Below are positions 6,825 through 11,250 of a stretch of 11,250 bases of DNA, in pieces. Position 1 is the stretch's first letter. The number at the start of each line of letters is the position of its first letter. Source of the stretch: Clostridia bacterium (GTDB taxonomy: Bacteria; Bacillota_A; Clostridia; Oscillospirales; CAG-272); assembly GCA_017529175.1 (NCBI GenBank), contig JAFXNX010000032.1, positions 1-11,250 of the forward strand, given 5' to 3'. A model generated the notes under the pieces. The model worked only from the letters and a program-made list of their open reading frames with translations, was not told the origin of the DNA and ran no database searches. The position numbers and the translations under genes were made by a program.

Positions 6825-7511
6825 TCAGCCGAACACCACCGTGATCGATCCTACGTTCTCCGAGATATCGAGAGTTATCGTTTTGTCGTAAACTCCGTCT
6901 TCCTGTTCGACGATGTTTACGGATCCGAGATTCTCGCTCTCGTTGACTATAACGTGCCAGTTCTTGGGGAGAAAGAGCTTGATCTTGCCCACGTTTTCGT
7001 TTATGTGGATCGTGCCGCCGCCTTCGTAGAGCTCGGGATTGGTGATGTAGACCTGGCTCGTTCCGACGTTTTCGCTGATGACGGCGTCTGAAAGATCCGC
7101 GCCGTCGAGCATTATGGTCTTCGAGCCGATCTCGATGAACTTTTTACCGCCGTTCTTTTTGGGAAGGATCGCGGAAAGACCTATCGTCAGAAGAAGCGCC
7201 GCAAGGATGACTGTCCAGTTCGAAATAAGGTTTTCGTCTGTTTTTCCGAGCGCGTGCGCGATGGTCGGTTCGAAGATCAGGAACAAAAACGCGAGAGGGA
7301 AGATCGTTTGCGCGAATTTTCCTTTGATGAGGCGGCTGAAAAACCATGCGGCGCACAGAACGCCGAGGATTATGTTCCAGGTGGTGAATCCGTAGCCGAG
7401 GCTGATATCAAGTCCGCCGAGGACTAAAAATACCGCCGCGAGGATAAGTACGATCCCCCAGAAAATACTGTTCGATCCTTTGATAAAATTGACATTGACA
7501 GTCTTTTTCAT
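6825..7511 (-). CDS. LiaF/LiaI-like four-helix membrane protein
   Basis: A 228-residue integral membrane protein. Hydrophobic segments at about 15-34, 43-59, 67-82 and 97-116 form the membrane part, followed by a basic turn and a C-terminal domain rich in beta strands (about 125-228). That domain holds four ENVG/ENLG units (147-150, 172-175, 193-196, 218-221), consistent with a short beta-solenoid like the C-terminal part of LiaF-type cell-wall-stress proteins. In Bacillus, LiaF restrains the LiaRS envelope-stress system, but here the partner is a LytTR regulator. The ATG overlaps the LytTR stop by four bases (ATGA), with GAGG 8 bases upstream, so translation is coupled. A strong terminator follows. 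The likely role is sensing or modulating membrane stress and controlling the LytTR partner; this is inferred from pairing, not shown. Confidence 0.8.
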   Translation of the reverse strand: MKKTVNVNFIKGSNSIFWGIVLILAAVFLVLGGLDISLGYGFTTWNIILGVLCAAWFFSRLIKGKFAQTIFPLAFLFLIFEPTIAHALGKTDENLISNWTVILAALLLTIGLSAILPKKNGGKKFIEIGSKTIMLDGADLSDAVISENVGTSQVYITNPELYEGGGTIHINENVGKIKLFLPKNWHVIVNESENLGSVNIVEQEDGVYDKTITLDISENVGSITVVFG

Positions 7512-7966
7512 TTTGATAACCTCGTTTCTTCGATAGTTTCTCGAACTATTTTGTAATACATACGGGATATGAAAGCGGTCTTTTCGGTCCCTGCAAAGAC
7601 CGCCTCTCCGACTCCCGTCGGAGACCTCGTGAGCGAGCGGATCTTCGCCGTGTTGATAAGAACGCTCTTAGACGCTCTGCAAAAGGCGCGGGGGAGCAGT
7701 TCTTCAAGCTCCGAAAGGCGCATCGGACACACGTAGCAGGAGGAGGGCGTCTGGGCGTAAACACGGTCTTCGTTTGCCTCGAAGAAGCATATCTCCGAGT
7801 ATGAAACGTATATTTCTCCGCCGGAATTCTTCAGCGCGATCTCGCCGCCTGAGGACGACGCCTTTTCGATCGCGCGCTGGATCCGTCTCACGTCGTCGTC
7901 GAACGCCGGAGCGCGGAGGACGACTTCCTTTTCAAGCCCCTCTCCGATCTCGATCTTCAGCTTCAC
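7508..7966 (-). CDS. Stand-alone LytTR-family DNA-binding regulator
   Basis: A 152-residue regulator with no receiver domain. Residues about 50-147 match a LytTR domain: strands around IYVSYSEICFFEANEDRVYA, then the region LLPRAFCRASKSVLINTAKI and a closing SRMYYKIVRE segment. The N-terminal 45 residues are a charged extension seen in short LytTR proteins that pair with a small membrane protein. The start is GTG at 7966, with AAGGTG 5 bases upstream. The stop overlaps the LiaF-like gene's ATG, giving a two-gene operon. Two identical 9-bp direct repeats upstream of its promoter have the spacing expected of LytTR sites, so autoregulation is likely, probably held in check by the membrane partner. 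The targets beyond its own operon are unknown. Confidence 0.9.
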   Translation of the reverse strand: MKLKIEIGEGLEKEVVLRAPAFDDDVRRIQRAIEKASSSGGEIALKNSGGEIYVSYSEICFFEANEDRVYAQTPSSCYVCPMRLSELEELLPRAFCRASKSVLINTAKIRSLTRSPTGVGEAVFAGTEKTAFISRMYYKIVRETIEETRLSK

Positions 7967-8006
7967 GTCCTCACCTTGCTTTCAAGTTCGTTCCCGTTAC
8001 GGTTAC

Positions 8007-8035
8007 AGTATAATCCGGGGTCGTCAAAATGTAAA
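8007..8035 (-). promoter_or_regulatory. Promoter of the LytTR-LiaF operon
   Basis: Reading leftwards, TTTACA (8035-8030) and TATACT (8012-8007) are separated by 17 bases; each matches the sigma-A consensus at five of six positions. The LytTR-type repeats lie 12 bases upstream of the -35. Confidence 0.8.
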
Positions 8036-8047
8036 TACGTTTTCGCC

Positions 8048-8077
8048 GAGTGGTAGAAAAACTGCCCTGAGTGGTAG
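8048..8077 (-). promoter_or_regulatory. LytTR-type direct-repeat operator
   Basis: Two identical copies of CTACCACTC (minus strand, 8077-8069 and 8056-8048) are separated by 12 bases, giving a 21-bp period, or two helical turns. LytTR-domain regulators such as AgrA and ComE are known to bind pairs of 9-bp direct repeats with this spacing. The repeats sit just upstream of the -35, the usual position for activation. Binding by the adjacent LytTR protein is inferred. Confidence 0.8.
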
Positions 8078-8097
8078 TTTTTTTGCGAAATATTGCG

Positions 8098-9045
8098 TTA
8101 CGGGTCGCATCCGCCGCACGGAACGTAGCCCTCGTCGATCAGTTCCCGCCTCGTTCCGAGGAATTCACGCTTTGCGGAAGCCGAGATCTCTGCGACGTGC
8201 TCGCAGGTCGGAAGGTGGAACTTTTTCGACTTTGTATTGAGGATATAATCCTTCACTTCGACGTCCGCGCCTTCGGCATAGCTGTCGCCCGTCGGGTAAT
8301 CTATCACAACACCCGGCTGAACGTTGTAGCAGAACACGCAAAACGAGACTCCCTCCCCGCCGTCCTCGACGGAGAACGCTTCGATCAGGACTCCGCGCGC
8401 GACGAGTTCCTCGTCTTTGAATACCGGAGTCACTCTGTAAAGGACGTGTCCTCCGGTTTCCTTGACGTGGTCGTAAACCATGTTTTCAAAAGGCACCATG
8501 CCTTCAGTGTTCATATATCTTGTTCCGGTGATGAGGTTTCGCTCGTTCGCGTCCTCGCCCGCGAGAGAATGCGCGATAAGGTGACACCTGTTGTAGAGCG
8601 AGCCGCCGTCGACGAAGTCGTATTCAACGTGGCGCCAGCCGGTCGGCTTCACGCTCTGTATATTCCCTCGCTTTTCCGTCGGCATCAGCGCGGGGCAGAT
8701 ATTCGCGTACGCGACGCCGCATCTGCCGAGACCGTCGAGCGGAGAGTACGCCTCGAACGGCTCGGTCGTAAGGTCCGCGTCTGTAAAGAACGGAAAGTTT
8801 CCGTTGACGACGGCGTAAGGAATGCCGTCATACGCGGGAACTTCCGACAGTTCAAACTTTGACGTGCTTGAAGCGGCGGAAGGCGTGACCTCGACGCCCT
8901 CGCTTTGCGAGCTGTCGCCGAAGAGCGGGATCCGCCCCGTCATGACGAGTACGGCGAAGATGATAAGAGCCGCGGCGAATACGATATATAAAGCGAACTT
9001 CGGGACGGGAGGTGCGCCGTTTACTCTTTTGTTTTTCTTACCCAT
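8098..9045 (-). CDS. Membrane-anchored DNA/RNA non-specific endonuclease (DNA-entry nuclease type)
   Basis: A 315-residue protein. A single membrane segment at about 17-36 follows a basic N-terminus and precedes a Ser/Thr-rich linker, placing the catalytic part outside the cell. The nuclease domain (about 75-245) carries NRCHLIA (152-158), a variant of the DRGH motif with His155 as likely general base, then NLITGTRYMN with Asn179 as likely metal ligand, and FENMV with Glu187. The C-terminal 50 residues read YILNTKSKKFHLPTC and later CGGC, giving His277, Cys281, Cys310 and Cys313 as a probable zinc site of the kind found attached to secreted nucleases. GGAGG precedes the ATG by 4 bases, inside the upstream gene, which it overlaps by 25 bases. 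Possible roles are DNA uptake, nutrient scavenging or degradation of extracellular DNA. No competence genes are nearby. Confidence 0.88.
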   Translation of the reverse strand: MGKKNKRVNGAPPVPKFALYIVFAAALIIFAVLVMTGRIPLFGDSSQSEGVEVTPSAASSTSKFELSEVPAYDGIPYAVVNGNFPFFTDADLTTEPFEAYSPLDGLGRCGVAYANICPALMPTEKRGNIQSVKPTGWRHVEYDFVDGGSLYNRCHLIAHSLAGEDANERNLITGTRYMNTEGMVPFENMVYDHVKETGGHVLYRVTPVFKDEELVARGVLIEAFSVEDGGEGVSFCVFCYNVQPGVVIDYPTGDSYAEGADVEVKDYILNTKSKKFHLPTCEHVAEISASAKREFLGTRRELIDEGYVPCGGCDP

Positions 9046-9341
9046 ACTTCCTCCGTTATCCTGTCGTGAGACGTTCCTTTGAAGTCCGATATTCCGGACA
9101 GACGAAAGCCCTCGTCATAGGGGTCAGCTGTCAGATAAACGTCCGCGGGGTATTTTCTGTTCCATCTGTATATCACAAGACGCTCGGCGCGGCCGATCAT
9201 CGGCGCGGGGTCGGAAAGCTCGTCAAAATACGCGTCGCCGAATTTTTCCGATATCCTCTTTGCGAGTCCGCGGTCAGTGCAGCGCCGCCTGCCGCAAAAA
9301 GCGATACCGCGTCCCGAATCTATGCAAACTATCACGGTCAT
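9021..9341 (-). CDS. Conserved small protein of unknown function (clostridial family sometimes labelled ribonuclease Z)
   Basis: A 106-residue soluble protein. It starts MTVIVCIDSGRGIAFCGRR and contains a central VIYRWNRKYPADV segment and a C-terminal region GISDFKGTSHDRITEEVW. From memory these features match a small clostridial family that databases often label ribonuclease Z. That label is doubtful here, because the metallo-beta-lactamase HxHxDH motif is absent and the protein is far too short. The start at 9341 is supported by GGAGGAG 7 bases upstream and by a good promoter. Its last 25 bases overlap the start of the endonuclease gene, so the two are cotranscribed and probably translationally coupled. 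No function is assigned. Confidence 0.8.
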   Translation of the reverse strand: MTVIVCIDSGRGIAFCGRRRCTDRGLAKRISEKFGDAYFDELSDPAPMIGRAERLVIYRWNRKYPADVYLTADPYDEGFRLSGISDFKGTSHDRITEEVWVRKTKE

Positions 9342-9375
9342 GGTGCAGCTCCTCCCGCAGTGTTTTTACATATTG

Positions 9376-9404
9376 ATTTTATCACCCTGTGGCATTGTTG
9401 TCAA
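9376..9404 (-). promoter_or_regulatory. Promoter of the orphan-nuclease operon
   Basis: Reading leftwards, TTGACA (9404-9399, perfect -35) is followed after 17 bases by TAAAAT (9381-9376, five of six). It lies 35 bases before the ATG at 9341. Confidence 0.82.
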
Positions 9405-9432
9405 TCTCGCGTCTGCGTTTGCAATGTTTCGC

Positions 9433-9461
9433 TTGATTTTCATGCCGGAGATATGTATAAT
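9433..9461 (+). promoter_or_regulatory. Promoter of the aldo/keto reductase gene
   Basis: TTGATT (9433-9438) and a perfect TATAAT (9456-9461) are separated by 17 bases. The downstream leader contains AAGGAAGG before the start codon. Together with the promoter at 9376-9404 this makes a divergent promoter pair. Confidence 0.78.
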
Positions 9462-9495
9462 TGATTTGAAATATAAATTAAAAAGGAAGGTCATT

Positions 9496-10614
9496 ATGAA
9501 AAAGCTCGGTTTCGGACTGATGCGACTTCCCCGTATAGACCCGAAGGACCGTTCGTCGATTGACGTCGGACAGGTCATGCAAATGGCTGATGAGTTCATA
9601 GACGCAGGATTTACTTATTTCGACACCGCGTGGATGTACTGCGGTTTCAAGAGCGAGGAGGCGGTAAGACCCGTCCTTACGGAACGCCGCAAAAGGTCCG
9701 GTTACACTCTTGCGACAAAGTTCCACGCCGCGTTTGCCAAAGAGCCGGGCGACGTTGAGGCGATTTTTTCAAAACAGCTCGAAAAGACGGGAGCGGGATA
9801 CTTTGATTATTATCTATATCACGACTTGAACCGCGATAATTATGCGAAGTGTATCGAGCTCGGCGCGTTCGGGACGATCGGGAAAAAGAAAGAGGAGGGC
9901 TTGATACGCACCCTCGGATGCTCCTTCCACGACACGCCCGAGATACTCGACAAAGTTCTGACGGAGCATCCCGAGCTCGAGTTCGTTCAGCTTCAGATCA
10001 ACTACCTCGACTGGGACAGTCCCGCGATACGCGCGAGGGAATGTTACGAGGTCGCTCGCCGGCACGGGAAGCCCGTGATCGTCATGGAGCCCGTCAAAGG
10101 CGGAACTCTTGCGGCAGTCCCGCCGGCTGCTGAAGCAAAGATGAAGGCGCTTCATCCCGACTGGTCGGTCGCATCCTGGGCGATCCGTTTCGCAGCGTCT
10201 CTTGACGGCGTGATGATCGTTCTCAGCGGTATGAGCAATCTTGACCAGCTGCGCGAGAACATAGGATATATGAAGGACTTTTCGCCTCTCGGCGAGGATG
10301 AAATGAACGTTATTCGCGAAGTCGTCGGCATAATCAATTCAGACGTTTTCATCCCCTGCACGGGATGCGCGTACTGCGTCGACGGATGTCCGATGAATAT
10401 TCCGATACCGAAATATTTTTCGCTCTATAACGCCGACAGGCAGGAGATCGCGACGAAGGAGTGGACTCCGCAGCGCGAGTATTACGACAATCTTACGAAC
10501 GAGTTCGGTGCCGCGGGCGAGTGTATCGGATGCGGTCAGTGCGAAGGCATCTGTCCGCAGCATCTGGGCGTCACGAAATTCTTAAAAGACGTCGCAGAGT
10601 ATTTCGGAAAATAA
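9496..10614 (+). CDS. Aldo/keto reductase with C-terminal double 4Fe-4S ferredoxin domain
   Basis: A 372-residue cytoplasmic oxidoreductase. The N-terminal TIM barrel (about 1-280) shows the aldo/keto reductase catalytic tetrad: Asp43 and Tyr48 in FDTAWMY, Lys75 in LATKF, and His109 in YLYHDL. The C-terminal part holds two CxxCxxCxxxCP clusters, CTGCAYCVDGCP (Cys288, 291, 294, 298) and CIGCGQCEGICP (Cys343, 346, 349, 353), each expected to bind a 4Fe-4S centre. This matches the predicted oxidoreductase group COG1453, common in anaerobes. The substrate is unknown, and the clusters suggest electron exchange with ferredoxin beside or instead of NAD(P)H. The ATG at 9496 is chosen because AAGGAAGG lies 5 bases upstream and the barrel begins at KKLGFGLMRLP; the open frame extends to 9277 but that part crosses the promoter. 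It is monocistronic, ending in a strong hairpin. Confidence 0.94.
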   Translation: MKKLGFGLMRLPRIDPKDRSSIDVGQVMQMADEFIDAGFTYFDTAWMYCGFKSEEAVRPVLTERRKRSGYTLATKFHAAFAKEPGDVEAIFSKQLEKTGAGYFDYYLYHDLNRDNYAKCIELGAFGTIGKKKEEGLIRTLGCSFHDTPEILDKVLTEHPELEFVQLQINYLDWDSPAIRARECYEVARRHGKPVIVMEPVKGGTLAAVPPAAEAKMKALHPDWSVASWAIRFAASLDGVMIVLSGMSNLDQLRENIGYMKDFSPLGEDEMNVIREVVGIINSDVFIPCTGCAYCVDGCPMNIPIPKYFSLYNADRQEIATKEWTPQREYYDNLTNEFGAAGECIGCGQCEGICPQHLGVTKFLKDVAEYFGK

Positions 10615-10616
10615 TA

Positions 10617-10652
10617 TCAAGGGGGAACTCTGAAAACAGAGTTCCCCCTTGA
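10617..10652. terminator. Bidirectional terminator hairpin between convergent genes
   Basis: A perfect 16-bp stem (TCAAGGGGGAACTCTG, 10617-10632, with 10637-10652) closes an AAAA loop and starts 2 bases after the aldo/keto reductase stop. No long U-tract follows on the plus strand; on the minus strand the stem is followed by TATTATTTT. It sits between convergent genes and probably ends both transcripts. Confidence 0.75.
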
Positions 10653-10655
10653 ATA

Positions 10656-10679
10656 TCAGGGTAACTCCCCGCCCCCTGA
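10656..10679. terminator. Second small hairpin in the convergent gap
   Basis: TCAGGG (10656-10661) pairs with CCCTGA (10674-10679) across a C-rich loop. It lies 2 bases beyond the stop of the helical-protein gene on the minus strand and may add to termination of that transcript. It is weak by itself. Confidence 0.35.
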
Positions 10680-10681
10680 CA

Positions 10682-11113
10682 TCACATAAACGTTCGAAGA
10701 TCGGTCATAAGCGTATCTTCTATCTCGATAAGGTGCTTTGCGAAGCTTTTCGCGGAGTGCTCTGCCGCTTCATACTGATTGAGATATTTCGCAAGCGACT
10801 TCACGCCCATCGAACAGCCGTCGTACATAAGCTCTGCGATCGTTGAGTCCGTCGGCTTTTCCGTCATCTTGAAATTGATCTTCATCCAGGTCATGGCGCG
10901 GGCGACCGGGGACGGATCTTTTCCCTTTTCATCGAGAGAGAGCAACTCCGAGTGTATCTCGTCGCCGAGCGACTGATGCTTGAGGCGGCTGTCGTCCATT
11001 ATGCGGCGAAGGTCCTCGCTTTTTATATCGGAGAGTATCTCGTCGATAGAGTTTACCGCGGTCTTTACACCCGCGTCGCATTCCCTCAGCAGCTTTACGG
11101 TATCCTGAGACAT
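10682..11113 (-). CDS. Conserved all-helical protein, possibly ferritin-like four-helix bundle
   Basis: A 143-residue soluble protein, almost entirely amphipathic helix by inspection, with a break at KGKDPSPVARAMTWMKINFK that would separate the second and third helices. It resembles a family of about 140-residue clostridial hypothetical proteins with the layout of a DUF2383-like, ferritin-type four-helix bundle: a conserved basic loop, then AELMYDGCSMGVKSLAKYL. No clear di-iron E-x2-H pattern repeated in the right helices is seen, so iron oxidation is not claimed. The ATG at 11113 is supported by GGAGG 6 bases upstream (11124-11120). It is convergent with the aldo/keto reductase gene. A likely IS30-type element ends about 60 bases upstream of its start, so its native promoter may be altered. 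Function unknown; a stress-related role is only a guess. Confidence 0.82.
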   Translation of the reverse strand: MSQDTVKLLRECDAGVKTAVNSIDEILSDIKSEDLRRIMDDSRLKHQSLGDEIHSELLSLDEKGKDPSPVARAMTWMKINFKMTEKPTDSTIAELMYDGCSMGVKSLAKYLNQYEAAEHSAKSFAKHLIEIEDTLMTDLRTFM

Positions 11114-11163
11114 TTTGAACCTCCAAATGTTTTATATTCAGAGTATTTCTCAAATCCCGGGAT

Positions 11164-11169
11164 ATTATA
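11164..11169 (-). promoter_or_regulatory. TATAAT -10 candidate for the helical-protein gene
   Basis: A perfect TATAAT reads on the minus strand about 50 bases before the ATG. The only good -35 nearby, TTGACA at 11185-11180, is 10 bases away, too close for sigma-A. At 17 bases the sequence is ACTTCA, a poor match. The putative insertion-sequence end falls between or over these positions, so an original -35 may have been displaced. Confidence 0.4.
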
Positions 11170-11175
11170 CCCGAT

Positions 11176-11250
11176 GAATTGTCAAGTGAAGTGCAACAAA
11201 TTCTGAATAGAAGAGTTAAATAAATCGACTGGTTTATTGAACCCGAGAAC
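11176..11250 (-). mobile_element. End of a probable IS30-family insertion sequence (continues past the window)
   Basis: From about 11176 to the right edge the sequence looks like the terminal part of an IS30-type element: a minus-strand transposase tail running into an end sequence containing TTGTTGCACTTCACTTGACA, with the stop codon inside the presumed terminal inverted repeat, as is usual in this family. The outer boundary is approximate because the other end is not in the window and no target duplication can be checked. The base composition is more AT-rich than the neighbouring genes. Confidence 0.55.
11182..11250 (-). CDS. IS30-family transposase, C-terminal fragment (partial)
   Basis: The minus strand is open from the window edge to TGA at 11184-11182, giving 22 residues: VLGFNKPVDLFN, then SSIQNLLHFT. 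IS30 transposases typically finish with a motif of the kind RKVLGFKTPxEVF shortly before the stop, and VLGFNKPVDLF matches that pattern closely. The catalytic DDE residues would lie outside the window. The short length limits certainty; the match in both the protein tail and the flanking end sequence is what supports the call. Confidence 0.6.
   Translation of the reverse strand, partial: VLGFNKPVDLFNSSIQNLLHFT

Noticed and set aside
8071..8862. 263-residue plus-strand open frame opposite the nuclease gene
   Set aside because: The minus strand here encodes catalytic nuclease motifs and has a ribosome binding site. The plus frame starts within the LytTR-type repeats and has no domain.
9021..9341. 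True ribonuclease Z
   Set aside because: At 106 residues it is about a third of the normal length and lacks the HxHxDH metal-binding motif.
9277..9495. N-terminal extension of the aldo/keto reductase to an earlier ATG
   Set aside because: The extension crosses both divergent promoters and overlaps the orphan gene. A strong AAGGAAGG ribosome binding site precedes the ATG at 9496, where the barrel begins.
11164..11185. Hybrid promoter made from the outward TTGACA of the IS end and the native TATAAT
   Set aside because: The hexamers are only 10 bases apart, well short of the 16-18 required for a sigma-A promoter.

Overview
The window looks like a chromosomal segment from a low-to-mid GC Clostridia member, probably a gut or rumen Oscillospiraceae/Christensenellales-type bacterium. 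Evidence: strong GGAGG-type ribosome binding sites, a secreted BspA-like leucine-rich-repeat protein ending in a dockerin-like domain, a stand-alone LytTR regulator paired with a LiaF-like membrane protein, an aldo/keto reductase with two C-terminal 4Fe-4S motifs, and a clostridial-type small orphan protein upstream of a DNA-entry-type nuclease. No rRNA, tRNA, CRISPR array or biosynthetic cluster is visible.

Layout, left to right. (1) The last 34 codons of an unidentified plus-strand gene (1-105). (2) A 402-base hairpin-rich gap (106-507) between convergent genes, bracketed by two copies of a 44-base perfect palindrome. (3) A 1819-residue secreted surface protein on the minus strand (508-5967), preceded by a TetR-family regulator gene (6032-6685) on the same strand. 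The dyad GATACA-N3-TGTATC occurs twice in tandem over the regulator's own promoter and once over the surface-protein promoter, so these two genes look like one small regulon. (4) A LytTR regulator and LiaF-like membrane protein operon (7966 down to 6825, ATGA overlap) with a clear promoter, upstream 9-bp direct repeats on a 21-bp period matching LytTR operator geometry, and a classical terminator. (5) A second minus-strand operon (9341 down to 8098): a 106-residue conserved orphan overlapping by 25 bases a membrane-anchored DNA/RNA non-specific endonuclease with a C-terminal Cys/His metal-binding motif. (6) Divergently, an Fe-S aldo/keto reductase on the plus strand (9496-10614), ending in a perfect 16-bp hairpin. 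(7) A minus-strand all-helical 143-residue protein (10682-11113). (8) At the right edge, what appears to be the end of an IS30-type insertion sequence, with the last 22 codons of its transposase, lying just upstream of that helical-protein gene.

The strongest new observations are regulatory: the shared operators linking a TetR repressor to a giant adhesin/dockerin protein, and the LytTR repeats upstream of the LytTR-LiaF pair. The giant protein is itself a threefold repeat of one module (spacer domain, lead-in beta strands, LRR block, capping motif). All functional statements come from reading motifs and family resemblance; no database search was run.
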